This document shows positions 11,280 through 32,437 of a stretch of 64,000 nucleotides of DNA, piece after piece; within the stretch, counting starts at the first letter, position 1, and every line of letters starts with the position of its first letter. The stretch lies in the NCBI GenBank assembly GCA_965153355.1, contig OZ231127.1:74834001-74898000 (forward strand), in the 5' to 3' direction. The notes under the pieces are model-generated. The model made no database searches and was not told the DNA's origin. It worked only from the letters and a program-made list of their open reading frames with translations. This stretch comes from Flaccisagitta enflata. Lineage: Eukaryota; Chaetognatha; Sagittoidea; Aphragmophora. A program made the translations under genes and the position numbers.

Positions 11280-11647
11280 ATTGAAGCGTGCTAACTTGAG
11301 TCAAGAAATGCCCCTCCTTTTCTTCCGAGGCATCGAGAACAGAGGACAGAAAAGACCGAGGCTACATAAATGGATGAAATAAGGCCAAATTAATTCTTTC
11401 CTCTGAAGATTCGTCCTCAGAATTTTCAAAAGGAGCGTGTCCTGATAATGAGTTTAAAGTTTTAAGTTTTTATGAAAAAAAAATAAGAAATTTGTTTTCA
11501 AAAAGAGGCCTTAAATTGTTGGAAATGGAAATTCTGTGTCTCTTTACTTTAATTGAAAGGAACGAAAGCAAAGAAGGAAATTCTCATCTGCTCTGTAAAA
11601 GGGAAATAGAAAGGAAAGAAAAAAAAAGAGTAAAGGTATCGCTTTGA

Positions 11648-11679
<32 letters not shown>

Positions 11680-13370
11680 GAAGCAGAATGGGTTTAAGAA
11701 GCAGAGTAAAGCCTCTATGCGTTCAACGAAAGCCATAGGTATATGTATATATTCTATGAAAGTCGTACGAAATTCATGGTTGTAAAACGATTAACAATAG
11801 GTCCATTCCAAATTTTTACAGGACAGTCAGACATGGTGTGGTTTTCTGCTATTTACCTGCTACCTAGACCCCAACGAATGCCCCCGTCAACTTATATTCA
11901 CTATTTCAAGCGCAACTGATAAGAACGTGACCAAATATCCCATGTTGTTATGCCCTACCATTCAAATTTGGACTGAAAATGATACCAAAACTGTGGATTT
12001 TCTCTGTAACAAACGTGTAACACTAACTATTTCTTGCCAAATTGTACACTAAAGGATATTTTTATTGGCACACATGACTATTTTTTAGCTGATCATGTCC
12101 TAATTTAAAAGACTGCTGCAAAAAAAAGTGAAAAAAAAAGTTCAAGTCAATGAAATTGACGAGATTTCGCTTTAGTTGAGATGATGCAAAAAATCGCTGT
12201 GAAATCGGCAAAAAATAGTACTATTTGTAATTATTTGATTATTCATTCGGCAATCATGTACCGACATATATTCCTTGTTAATTTTGTATAGTGGGTCATT
12301 AGCTAAGCCCATGTCAATCATCATGAAATTCCGACGTCTCAATCATTTGATTTGCAGGCGTCGTTTTTCCCTAGTAATTTACAAGGTTTCAACGTTTCGA
12401 CGCTTTTTATCTGTCCAGCGTCCGTCCATTCACTTATTTCCATATGCACAATTGTTATCAGGCCCTAAAAAGTTAAAGAAACTGTTAATTGGGATAAGGG
12501 AGCATCACGGCATTAACTAAATCTATTCTCGAGGCTGCTGGTATGTTCATTTACATTGTTTCATGAGGGGAAAAGAAAAAGAGGCATCGTAATTTACAAG
12601 GTTTCAACGTTTCGACGCTTGGGAGCTAACTTCGCGATCATGAGATGTATCCATTAAAACTGCGATAAAAGTTTAAGTTTTTGTCCGATTTAGTTAAAAT
12701 TTGAAATGGAACCTCTCTACGAGTCCCTCTGTATACTCGTAGTCGATTTAAGGGGCTCTGACGAGTAGTTTGGGCTTTACTGGCCAAAATAAGGCCAAAA
12801 TTAGCCCAAATGTGAAAAAAATAGGAATACCTTGGGCTATCTTTATCCGAATAAGTTGAAACTTGGTGTGGAGTCTCACAATGGTACAACTCAATACATA
12901 CATAGAATTCGTAGAGAATTGAGTATCATAGATCGGCCCAACTGGCCAGAAACTGGCCAAAATTGCTGATTTGAATACTTCTAAGTAAAATCGGCACTAG
13001 CAGATAATTGAGGGACTACTAAGCAAATCAAAACTGGTTTTCCAACCCCTTGAATATCATGTTTGATGGTAACATAAAGCAATCTGGGTGAAAAATACTT
13101 TGAAAAATGAGCCTTCTGCGGGTCTGACCGTCAGTCTGAATTCGGAAGGGACCAATAACATGACGAGGAAAAACAATTTTTGTTTGGTAATTTTCGAGTT
13201 GTTTCTGGCATCCTTTGATTATATATCGATTATGGGGAAGTAAAGCGTCGAAGTAAGGACCCAGTAAAGTTTGTTTTGATTCAATGAGGCTACGTATAAA
13301 CGCAGAAATGACTCTCGTAATTATTGGTTGATGATTTGTGTCTGAGCGATTGCGATCTGCACCTTAAAAC
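11280..13370. repeat. Long intron tract, one 30-bp direct repeat
   Basis: AT-rich intron with no convincing exon or element end. The only structure found is a near-identical repeat of about 30 bp (TTTACAAGGTTTCAACGTTT and following CGACGCTT) at about 12377-12406 and 12590-12619. Paired TGGCCAA boxes lie near 12780-12960. Confidence 0.5.
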
Positions 13371-13399
13371 AGATGTTACACTCAGGTCTTGCATTTGAA

Positions 13400-13905
13400 T
13401 CTCTTAACTCCGTCTGCCCGTACCCTCTCCATCTCTCCGTCTTCCCGTGCTCTCTCAGTCTCTCCATCTCCCCGTACCCTCTCAGTCTCTCTGTCTCTCC
13501 CTTACCCTTTCAGTCCCTCCATCTACCCCATACCCTCTCAGACTTTACGTCTCTCCGTCTCTCCCTTACCCTCTCAGTCTCTCTGTCTCTCCCGTACCCT
13601 CTAGTCTTTACATTTGTACGTCTCTCCCTCTCTCCATCTCTTTGTCTCCCCGTACCATCTCAGTCCCTATGTCTCTCCCTTACCATCTCAGTCTCTCCGT
13701 CTTTCCATACCCTCTCTGTCTTTATGTCTCTACATCTTTCCGTCTCTCCATCTCCATCTTTTTTTCTCCCCGTACCCTCTCAGTTTCTCTGTCACTCCCA
13801 TACCCTCTCAGTCTCTCCGTCTCCCTGTCTCTCAGTCTTTCCGTTTCACCAACGCTGTCTTCCCCTCACTCTCTCCGTCATTCCGCGACCTCTACTCCCT
13901 GTCTA
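13400..13905 (+). repeat. Pyrimidine-rich minisatellite (CTCTCAGTCTCTCCGTCTC)
   Basis: Degenerate units of about 30 bp built from CCGTACCCTCTCAGTCTC and TCTCCGTCTCTCC blocks. All three plus-strand frames are open because it is a TC-rich repeat, not because it is a gene. Confidence 0.8.
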
Positions 13906-13931
13906 ATGTTTACTGTTGTTATGAAAGTTAG

Positions 13932-13997
13932 AAAGATAGATTGATAAATAGATAGATCTAAATAGATCGATAGATACTCAGATAGATAGGTAGATAT

Positions 13998-14033
<36 letters not shown>

Positions 14034-14085
14034 GTAGATCGATAGATAGATAGAAGATAAATAGGAAGATAGATAGATGATAGAA
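13932..14085. repeat. (GATA)n microsatellite
   Basis: Imperfect GATA array with AAATA/GATC interruptions. Confidence 0.9.
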
Positions 14086-14154
14086 AACACCTGGGCCCAA
14101 ATCATAGTCACAGTTATACTTGTAGAATGAATGAAAAAAGAACAACAAACAAAA

Positions 14155-14608
<454 letters not shown>

Positions 14609-14915
14609 AAAGATGATTACAATATTCATGTTGTAATTACGTAAAATGTGTTAATATGACATGGAGTGTTAAGGAACATGCTCAATGACCATAACAGGTA
14701 TTTTTCCTGACTTCTTTTGGGTTAAGAACACCTTCAGATCACGTCAAAGCCTATGCCAAAGGTATATGAGGAATCGCTATGAATGATAATATGATTAGGA
14801 TATGCAAAATCAAATAGACTATACAGACAAAGTAAGTATGAACAGGACCACAACAAGGATAAGGGAGAGGATACACAACTCCTAGAACTCATACAAATGT
14901 GCAAACGCAGCTTAC

Positions 14916-19657
<4,742 letters not shown>

Positions 19658-19740
19658 CTGGAGCGGGAGAAAGATAGGAAGTTATCGATAAATGTGAAAT
19701 ACTATTATCTAAAAGATACATCCTACACGCGACACCTTTG

Positions 19741-20231
<491 letters not shown>

Positions 20232-20445
20232 TAATAACGGATACAGTAATAAATCCCAATTTCAAGAGATCTATTGTCATTCCGATCGAATTCCTCCTTC
20301 TCATAAATTCATCACCACCTTTATTTGTGCAATTTGATCATCACTTAATCACAAATTCTTTAAACACGATCAACCCCCCCTCCACTTTTAAAAAGAAGAT
20401 CCAACACGGAAATCCGCCTATAACAGATGCGATCTTTTGAATCTA

Positions 20446-20622
20446 CAGTTAAATCCCGCTCCAACGGATTTCAGAGGATCATAAATTTTAATCTGTTATA
20501 AGCTGAATTTTATTATAGCCAATTTAGGAAAAAAAAGAAAACAAATTGACAGAACAAACAATAGCCATCTGTTATAGGTGGAAATCTATTAGAAGCAGGT
20601 CTGTAAGAGCGGGATTCAACTG
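20446..20622. mobile_element. Pogo-like MITE, 177 bp, TA target
   Basis: CAGTTAAATCCCGCTC at the left and GAGCGGGATTCAACTG at the right form terminal inverted repeats, flanked by TA on both sides. The interior has the paired TTATA(A/G)GC/GGTGGA boxes of the 53-kb copy. CAGT..AA.CC ends with TA duplications are typical of the pogo/Tigger branch of Tc1-mariner. A reversed fragment (about 20400-20430) and another terminus (GGGGTTCAACTGTA, about 20701-20714) flank it. Confidence 0.8.
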
Positions 20623-20972
20623 TATCTTGCATCTTGGCAGTGACAACAATAATCGGATAATCAGATAATCGGTGCAATTTTGTATTCCATGGATATCCCT
20701 TCACGCGGGGTTCAACTGTAGTATAATTGCAAAGCAACCCCTCCCCCTCCCCGTCTCTGCTCTCATTCATCGAAGATAACGAAACAGTGACAAGCCCACG
20801 AGTGCAACAAAATGGTTCGCTAGACGATTGTACCATGAACCTAGGTACGTTTAGACGGACAGGTGAATGATCCTATGAGTAAACGGACGGAAGTTCAGAC
20901 GGATAAACTATTTATTCTTTTATTTCTTTGGTTTCTTTCTTTTTCCCTCATATTCTGTCCTTCTCTCTATCT

Positions 20973-21106
20973 TTAGGTGCGACAAAGCACCTCTATAACT
21001 GGCTGTGTCCGTTGGTCGGTCGGTCGGTTGGTTGGTTGGTTGGTTGGTAACGCACTCGTTCGACGATCCACACGTCGCACCTTATGGCCTACTTGGCCTT
21101 GTTTTT
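20973..21106 (-). mobile_element. Hairpin-tailed element, type A (cluster copy 1)
   Basis: On the plus strand it reads TTTAGGTGCGACAAAGCACC (the hairpin), CTCTATAACTGGCTGTGTCC, a GGTCGGTT array, GTAACGCA.TCGTTCGACG, GTCGCACCT and GGCCTACTTGGCCTTGTTTT. The AGGTGCGAC and GTCGCACCT ends are perfect inverted repeats. Confidence 0.8.
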
Positions 21107-21109
21107 TAC

Positions 21110-21226
21110 TTTTTAGGTGCGACAAAGCACCTCTATAACTGGCTATATTCGTTGGTCGGTTGGTCGGTCTGTCGGGTAACGCATTCGTTTGACGATCCAC
21201 ACGTCGCACCTACTTGGCCTTGTTTT
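21110..21226 (-). mobile_element. Hairpin-tailed element, type A (cluster copy 2)
   Basis: It begins within a few bases of the end of copy 1, has the same hairpin and ends, and lacks the TTATTGGCC piece of the head palindrome. Confidence 0.8.
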
Positions 21227-21233
21227 GTTTTTT

Positions 21234-21234
21234 T

Positions 21235-21304
<70 letters not shown>

Positions 21305-21330
21305 TTCCTTTCTTTTCTTCTTTCTTCCTA
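21234..21330. repeat. (CTTT)n microsatellite
   Basis: A tetranucleotide array abutting the head end of cluster copy 2. Confidence 0.9.
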
Positions 21331-21373
21331 TCTTTCTGTCAGTCTTTCCTTCCTTCTTCCTATCTTCCAATAA

Positions 21374-21503
21374 CTTTTTAGGTGCGACAAAGCACCTCTA
21401 TAACTGGCTGTGTCCGTCGGTCGGTTGGTCAGTCGGTCGGTCAGGTAACGCATTTGTTCGACGATCCACACGTCGCACCTTATTGGCCTACTTGGCCTTG
21501 TTT
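21374..21503 (-). mobile_element. Hairpin-tailed element, type A (cluster copy 3)
   Basis: Complete copy with a perfect AGGTGCGAC/GTCGCACCT pair and head GGCCTACTTGGCCTTGTTT. Confidence 0.8.
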
Positions 21504-21573
21504 CATTATCCCTCTCATTTCTATTTCGTTTGTTTGTTTATTTGTTGGTTTGATTCTTTCTTTCTTTCTTTCT

Positions 21574-21717
21574 CTTTTTAGGTACGACAAAGCACCTCTA
21601 TAACTGGCTGTGTCCGTTGATCGGTCAGTCGGTCGATCGGTCGGCTGGTCTGTTGGTCGGGTAACGCATTTGTTTGACGATCCACACGCCACACCTTATT
21701 GGCCTACTTGGCCTTGT

Positions 21718-21718
<1 letters not shown>
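21574..21718 (-). mobile_element. Hairpin-tailed element, type A (cluster copy 4, eroded)
   Basis: The hairpin arm reads AGGTACGAC and the inner repeat reads GCCACACCT, so base pairing has decayed relative to copies 1-3. The head end leads straight into a 620-bp (CTTT)n array. Confidence 0.75.
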
Positions 21719-22434
<716 letters not shown>

Positions 22435-22444
22435 GAGCACTTAC

Positions 22445-25593
<3,149 letters not shown>

Positions 25594-25617
25594 CTGAATA
25601 GAGCAGGTTGAAAAGTT

Positions 25618-26095
25618 TAACAAGTCATCCAAGGATCGCACATGGTCAGCGGTACCCGATGCCCTGCTTGGAGTGATAGCTAAAGAAGTGGAGTGAGAGC
25701 AGGGCAGCGGCCCCAAAGGGCTGAAGTCCTGTAGGACACAGGGGTGAATTTCCATACGTCCTGAGAGGGCATATGTTACTTGCTTTTTAAGCAATTTTCC
25801 ATGATATTCAATGGGAGTTTTGCATTTTTTCAATGTCGTATCAATTTGCCATGCTATTCAATGGGAATTTCAGATCTTTTTTATATTTTTCATCAATTTT
25901 CCATGTTATTCAATGGGAAGTTTGCATTTTGTCATTTTCCAATGTTATTCAATGGGAATTTGAGGCTTGAGAAGCTTAGGGGGGACGGACATACGGACAG
26001 ACATACGGACGGACATATGGAAATTCACCCCTGTGTCCTACAGGACATCGGCCCTTGGGGCCGCTGCCCAAAAACGCTGTGGGACCCGCGAAGCA
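25618..26095 (+). mobile_element. Fold-back minisatellite element, truncated member of the large family
   Basis: It starts with AACAAGTCATCCAAGGATCG and GGTCAGCGGTACCCGATGCC, as in the 8.8-kb element. Left arm: GCAGGGCAGCGGCCCCAAAG to GTGAATTTCCATA (25699-25757). Right arm: its inverse, TATGGAAATTCACCCCTGTG to GGGGCCGCTGCCC (26017-26069). Between them lie minisatellite units containing TATTCAATGGGAA (25805-25965) and a GGAC(A/G)GACATAC run. The 3' hairpin is missing. The element begins about 25 bp upstream of the exon 2 acceptor, in transcript sense. Confidence 0.7.
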
Positions 26096-26186
26096 CATGT
26101 AACATTGGAGAGGGGGGCGGTTCAATTACAGCTCGTGGTGCATCCAGAACCGAGATAAACTAGGTCGAGTTTACAACTGATACCTT

Positions 26187-26312
26187 TCGCGGGCAGGCAG
26201 TGCCAGTGGCGGATTTTCACACTTTTCAACTCGAGCATAGCGGACAGACCAACGGAACGATGGACCGACAGACGGACAAAGCTCTAGAGTCGCCGGTCCG
26301 CTCGCAATCCAA
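26187..26312 (+). mobile_element. Degenerate hairpin-tailed element, type B
   Basis: GGGCAGGCAGTG..GGCGGATTTTCACACTTTT, GACC/GACGG tetramers, GGACAAAGCTCTAGAGTCGC and CCGGTCCGCTCGC keep the type B order, but the right stem is broken. Confidence 0.5.
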
Positions 26313-26365
26313 ATTAGGCTTTGGGGGACAGACTGGCCGACGGCAGCCTGGGCCAACGGATTGAC

Positions 26366-26370
<5 letters not shown>

Positions 26371-26452
<82 letters not shown>
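26371..26452. repeat. (GA)n microsatellite
   Basis: Pure dinucleotide array in the intron between exons 1 and 2. Confidence 0.95.
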
Positions 26453-26455
<3 letters not shown>

Positions 26456-26459
26456 ACAG

Positions 26460-28165
26460 ATAACTGTGTAGAGAAGCTTATAAAAAAAGAAAAATATTAT
26501 AGGTACTAGGTACATCTTGATTTGTTAACGTGAAATTTTACGCGATAATTAAATGAGAGAGAGAAAAAAAAGAAGAAATCAATATTTTCAGCAAAAAACT
26601 CCATCCAGCGTTGAAATGGGCCACAAAAAAATTCGCTGAGAGGAAATGAGACAAATTATTTTGAAATGGGTTAGAAAAAAAAAGAGAAAAATATTTTTTG
26701 ACGAAAAGATAGAAGCTGACGGCGAAACGTCGAATTGACTGCGTAAGGTTTTTGAACCAATTTCGACCCACATCCAGATACACTCCTAAAATCATCTCAC
26801 TTTAAAATATGAGGACCTGAAAACATTTTAGGGACTGAAACGTATTCTGAAACGTATTCTCCACATAGGCAGTTTTAACAACTTTTTTTTTCTCTCCGTG
26901 AACAGTTGAACGTGAGAGAGCCAAATCGAAAGAAATAATATAAAATAAAGACATCAGGTGGCGTAATTATATAATTTGGATAGAAAACTGAACCTTATAT
27001 CGTAAACTTTATGATTGTTTTATGTACACGTTGCCCCATTATCTTACCGGAAAAAATCGTGTCACCTAGATATCATTTTTTTTTTAAAAACCCATGACAA
27101 CATAAGCAATAATCAGAAAGAACAAAACAAAAATGTCAAATGCAACAAAGCAATGCTCACTTCTCACTAGCTCAGTTTAGTTTTGATTTTAGAGCCGAAT
27201 GATTGAAAATATACACATCAACTGAGGGCAGATAGTAGTTATGCCAAAGAAATTGAATACAAACATAGTGATCGTGTTCCCCCCCCCCCATTCAAATTCT
27301 AGTCTCAAAGACCAAATTCCACCTACAGGCTTTAAGCCAAGCCTCAAGGCCCAAATTCCAGCCTTTTTGGGCAGCTGCCCCGGAGGGTTCAATGAATTTG
27401 CAACCCCCCTCAAATTCCAGTCTTGAGGCCCAAATTCCAGTTCTATACTGACTATACAAATTGCTGTGTCGGTCGGTCGGTGGGTCAGGTTGGTAGGTAA
27501 CATTTTTGAATTACAAATGATTCTTGCATTACTGCCCCTGCCTGTCCTGCAACTGTCGTGCCATGTACCCGGACTCGTTTTTTTGTTTTTTACCTTTTTT
27601 TATTTTCTTCTTTTTTTCACTTTCTAGCAGGGGTGTATATTCTTGAGTGGCCTTTGATTTGTTTCTCCCCCCTGCCTTTGATTTTCTTCCCCGCGACGCG
27701 TCGTGTCGTGTTTTTATATCCATGATTTTCTTCCCCTTATAGCAATAAAACTATGTGGTTAAGGTTTAAATAGTGTTAAATTGTGTTTTACTAATTGAGT
27801 TTTATGATTTGGTACTGTAAAAAGTTATATTTTCCCCAAATTTCCTTTTTTTCTTTTTTTTCCCCCTTTGATTTCCCTCCCCATCTCCCCACGGGGGGGG
27901 GAACTCAAGAATATACAGGCCTGCTTTCTACTCTACTCCTTCCCACTGGCCTTGCTTCCTTCCTACGACACTCGCATGCCACTTTCTTCAGCCTCTTCCC
28001 TTTATGTCTGTTATTGGGGGGTTATTTCTGAGCAAGATGGTATCAAAAGAAAGCAAATCAGTGTTGTAAGAAAAAAAATGAAAAAAATGAGAAAATGTTT
28101 TAGGAAGGATGAAATTACACGATTTCTTCATTTCAGTCAGCTTTGAAGAAGTTAAAAATACAAAT
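26460..28165. other. Intron segment without recognisable genes
   Basis: AT-rich sequence. A short type A-like piece with GTGTCGGTCGGTCGGTGGGT lies at about 27450-27500, and minisatellite-like AGGCCCAAATTCCAG units lie at about 27290-27440. These are probably remnants of the large element family. Confidence 0.45.
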
Positions 28166-28167
28166 AC

Positions 28168-28372
28168 AGTTGAACCCCGCAACAACGGGTATTGAGAAAC
28201 CAATGTCAAAATAGTCCAAACTTTTAAAGATGGATCTGCCTAAACAGGTAATAAAAGAAAAGGGTATAATTGAACAAAACTTTTAAGTGTACAGTTGAAC
28301 CCCGCTTTCATGAACCCGCCACTTACAGCATGCCGACCATCATAGATGCAAATTCATATTGCCTTCAACATC
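28168..28372. mobile_element. Two partial pogo-like MITE ends
   Basis: TACAGTTGAACCCCGC occurs at about 28168 and again at about 28291 in the same orientation. The second continues through GATGCAAATTCATATTGCCTT as the reverse complement of the right half of the 53-kb copy. No matching opposite end is seen. Confidence 0.6.
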
Positions 28373-28378
28373 TTCCAG

Positions 28379-28656
<278 letters not shown>

Positions 28657-28765
28657 TATTGTGACCCCGCGTCACTTGTTATTTCCAATATTGGCCCTAA
28701 AAGAATTCTGCCCATAATTGACAGGATTTGTTAGTCCCTTGAAATATATTAGAGCAGAGTTTTTA

Positions 28766-30214
28766 GACGCGTGCTACGTGACTCTACACCCCGCTATATC
28801 GGTCTGTTGGTTGGTCGGCCTGTCGGTTGGTTGGTCCCCTTTTTGGGCAGTGGCCCCGAAGGGGTCGATGACCTATGCTTTCACACAGGGGGATTTTCTT
28901 CTTCTTCTTCGTCTTCTTCTTCTTCTTCATCTTCTTCTTCTTCTTCTTCTTCTTCTCCTTCGTACCCCCCCCCCACCTCCAGGCCCATATCTCAACCTCG
29001 AGGCCCATATCCCAACCTTGAGGCCCAAATCCCAGTCTTGAGGCCCAAATCCCAACCTCATGGCCTAAATCGTACCTTAAGGCAAAAATCCCATCTTCGA
29101 GGCCTAAATCCCAGCCGCAAGGGATTTGGGCCTCAAGACTGGGTTGGGCCTCAAGGCTGGGACATGGGCCTGGAGAATGAATATGGGCCTCGAGGTGGGG
29201 GACAGGATGGAGGAGGAAAGAGGAGAGAAGGAAGATCTGTGTGGCAGCAGGTCATCGACCCTTCAGGGCCGCCTGCTTCCACTTCAACTTCAAGCACAAC
29301 TTAGGCAGGGCACGTTTACCGCTGATCATCTAATGCTTCTGCGGACTATTGCTTTTTTGGAGCGGCGAAGGCAGCGATATAGCTTTCACACAGGAGAAAT
29401 TTCTCCTTTCCTCCTTCTGATGTACCCCCCCATTGAGACCCAAATCTTAGTCTCAAGGCCCAAATCTTAGCCTAGGGGCTCAAATCCCAGCCCCAAAGCT
29501 CAAATCCGAGCCTCAAAGCTCAAATCCCAGCCTCAAAGCTCAAATCCCAGTCTCGAGTCTCAAATCCAGCCTCGAGGCTCAAATCTCAGCCTTGAGGCTC
29601 AAATCCCAGCCTCAAGGCTCAAACCCAAGCCTCAAAGCTCAAATCCCAGTCTCGAGGCTCAAATCCCAGTCTCCAGGCTCAAATCCCAGCCTCAAGGCTC
29701 AAATCCCAGCCTCGAGGCCCAAATCCTGGTCTTGAGGCCCAAATCCTAGCCTCAAGGCTGAAATCCCAGCCTCGAGGCTCAAATCTCAGCCTTGAGGCTC
29801 AAATCCCAGCCTCAAGGCTCAAACCCAAGCCTCAAAGCTCAAATCCCAGTCTCGAGGCTCAAATCCCAGCCTTAAGGCTCAAATCCCAGCCTGAGGCTCT
29901 AATCCCAGCTCCAAGGCTCAAATCCCAGCCTCCAGGCCCTAATTCCAGCCTTGAAGCTCAAATAAAAACAGCATAGGTCATCGGCCTCTTCGGGGCCGCT
30001 GCCCCTCAACCACCAACATACACTCACATAGGGGCAACAGGTACCGCTGACCATCTAACGCTTTTGCGACTATTCGTGTTTTTTTAGCTTTTTTGAGCTT
30101 ACTGCTCCTGCCCAATTGCTCTAGTGACCTTCTCCCGTACTGCTCCTGCCCACCCGCACGCGACTGGGGCAGCCATGTATCCAGCCTTGTTTTCACCATT
30201 TCGGGTAAGTTACA
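28766..30214 (-). mobile_element. Large hairpin-tailed element with two minisatellites, second copy
   Basis: On the minus strand the head reads ACAAGGCTGGATACATGGC, then AGTCGCGTGCGGGTGGGCAG at about 30170. The tail at 28766-28790 is AGTCACGTAGCACGCGTCT plus A-run, pairing with the left AGTCGCGTG at 8 of 9 positions. In order, the interior carries the GGTCAGCGGTACC module (30050), GGGCAGCGGCCCCGAAG (30000), a 20-bp minisatellite (29960-29425), and a second module (29400-29240). A second minisatellite (29200-28975), a (GAA)n run, an inverted GGGGCCACTGCCC arm (28843-28855) and a short GACC/AACC run follow. The order is the same as in the 8.8-kb copy. Confidence 0.7.
29425..29960 (-). repeat. 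20-bp minisatellite (GAGGCTGGGATTTGAGCCT)
   Basis: About 26 units of 19-20 bp. The unit is closely related to the one at 9100-9515 (AGGCTGGGATTTGGGCCAA) and to the one at 50200-50480, although the elements are far apart. Confidence 0.9.
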
Positions 30215-30735
30215 GCACAGTGAAGATGTATACAAAAAAGTTTTTAAAAGGTACGATTCTTGTCATTTTTTCAAAGAAAGTAAATATGAAACGGTTTAGT
30301 TTCAAAAAAGATCATTGAATTTGGTAGATGTGAAAGGAAAATATTTGTATTGATCGGGGGCGCAGTAAGATTAAGAGACTGAACTTCGATCAACGCAAAT
30401 TTAATGTCGCTCACAAATCAACACGCAATAACACATGATCCCACACACGCAAGCAACTTTAAAACCATAACGCGTGAATCACCCATGGATACACGACTTT
30501 GAGGATCAAGTGATCTACTTTTGAGTCAAATTTAGAAATAGAATGATCAATTGCAGTAACGATTGTCAGGGCTAGAGGGGGGGGGGGGCTGGCATACAAT
30601 TACTGCCAGAGATAGATTAATATGAAATAACTATAAGTACAGTATACTTGAGACATTGGTGGCAAGCATAATGAGAAGAAAAATGAAGTTTGATGAATGA
30701 TTTTAAGAATACAAACTAATAAAAAGATGCTTTAT
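30215..30735. repeat. Intron tract with a dispersed repeat shared with 53.8 kb
   Basis: Positions about 30640-30735 resemble 53790-53893. Both have GGCAAGCAT, a GAAGA/GAAGACAAA block and then ATA.AAACTAATAAAAAGATG followed by TTTATTC. Nothing else is recognised in 30215-30640. Confidence 0.5.
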
Positions 30736-30739
30736 TCCC

Positions 30740-31071
30740 AAACAAGCCCGAACTGGCAACGATGCGTCCAGACTGTGTCTCTGCATATATTGATCATGTG
30801 ACACATATGGATTGACAGATGGACAAACAGACAGATGGAATGACAAGAGTAGTAAAGGAGGCTCTCAAATCATGTTTGTCTCGCAGTAGATTCAGTGTAG
30901 GATCTCGTTGTGGCCAAAAACGGCCGAAAACCGCGGTTTTTGCACAGGCGTAACGGACCGACGGACGGACGGACCGACCGACGGACGGACGGACGGACGG
31001 ACGGACGGACGGACGGACCGACGGACGGACGGACAAACCCTCTTATAGAGATGCGAGGACGCATCTAAAAA
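30740..31071 (+). mobile_element. Hairpin-tailed element, type C
   Basis: Head AACAAGCCCG, subterminal GATGCGTCC (about 30760), CACAGGCGTAACGGACCGAC, a long GACGG/GACC run and ACAAACCCTCTTATAGAG. The hairpin is AGATGC-GAGGAC-GCATCT (31049-31066) plus A-run. The right GGACGCATC is the reverse complement of the left GATGCGTCC. A (CT)n array starts 18 bp later. Confidence 0.7.
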
Positions 31072-31085
31072 CAAGAATCAGTCGG

Positions 31086-31307
<222 letters not shown>

Positions 31308-31444
31308 ACGCATCTGTTAGTGAAATGTCGGCATTGTTTCATCGGTTAGTCATGACTACCCAATGTACAATGTAAACCTCTGCCACTGCACGCCCTTTTC
31401 ATTCTGTAAGCAGTCCTTTACCAGACATAAAGATCAATAACTAG

Positions 31445-31540
31445 ACCAACAATATTGTAACCCCGCATCACCTCTTCACCTCTACACTTTGCTCTGTCGG
31501 TCGGTATGTCGGTCCATAAATCCATCTGTCGGTCACATTT
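31445..31540. mobile_element. Remnant of a hairpin-element GTCGGTC block
   Basis: CTCTGTCGGTCGGTATGTCGGTCC with GTAACCCCGCATCACC upstream resembles the partial sequence at 28655-28675. The ends are not recoverable. Confidence 0.35.
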
Positions 31541-31639
31541 TTAAATGTTTGTCTTTTTTGAGTATTTTAAGGTCAAATGAGTTGTTTCTAGAGTTGAATT
31601 AGTAAATTTTAGTAGGAAAGTATTGGGTATTGGGAGTTG

Positions 31640-31940
31640 GATCGTATCAATATTGTATCAATATCGTATCGATATTGTATTGATATTGTATCAATACTGT
31701 ATCAATATTGTATCAGTATTGTATTTGTATCAATACTATTTTGATTATGTATCAATATTGTAATGATATTGTATTGATAATGTATCGATATTGTATCATT
31801 ATCGTATTAATACTGTATCAATATAGTATCAATATTGTATCGATATTGTATTGATATTGTATCAAAATCGTATCAATATCATATCGGTATTGTATCGCTA
31901 TCATATCAATATCGTTTTGATATTGTATCGATACATATCG
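31640..31940. repeat. AT-rich 11-12 bp minisatellite (GTATCAATATT)
   Basis: About 25 units of TATTGTATCAATA and TATTGTATCGATA type with variable single bases. Many units are near-palindromic (ATCGAT, ATTGAT), so the array can form small cruciforms. Confidence 0.85.
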
Positions 31941-32252
31941 CACAGCCTTGGAGGGAAGGAAAGACAAAGGAAGGAAGGGAGAGAAGGAGGGATGGAAGTA
32001 ATGATGTTTCCGAGCAAAAAAAATTTTGCTCGATGATTAATTGGCCTGAATGTCATTTGCTCGAGCATTAATCGAGCAATTTCAAGGATTTTTCTCATTA
32101 ATCTATATAGCTATGTATCCTAGCCACCAGTACTAAAAAGAAATGAAATGAAATAGGAAAAAGATGTTTCTTTTATCATATTTAAAGCAGTAAGACATTT
32201 CATACTGTTTAGTTGTAAAGTGATTATTTTGTAGCAACCAAGGTTTTTTTCC

Positions 32253-32437
32253 TCAGGAGATAAGAGCATCGATTGTTTTCTCACTTAAACGGGATCTTAA
32301 TTTAGTCACGAACATCCCGGCAGCAGAGAAGGCGCGCTCAGCCTCAACGGAAGTGGGAGGGAGAGTCTTTATCGCGCAAAATACTTTTTCCAGGATTGCT
32401 GGCCATTCACCAGTGTTTTCAAAAATGGCCAGTTCCA
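32253..32437 (-). pseudogene. hAT transposase C-terminal fragment
   Basis: About 60 residues contain PPTSVEAERAFSAAG and FVTKLRSRLSEKTIDALIS, the hallmark of the hAT C-terminal dimerisation domain. A stop codon follows at 32253. The N-terminal and catalytic parts are absent, and the upstream side is broken by the hairpin-tailed element ending at 32438. This is a remnant with no likely activity of its own. Confidence 0.85.
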
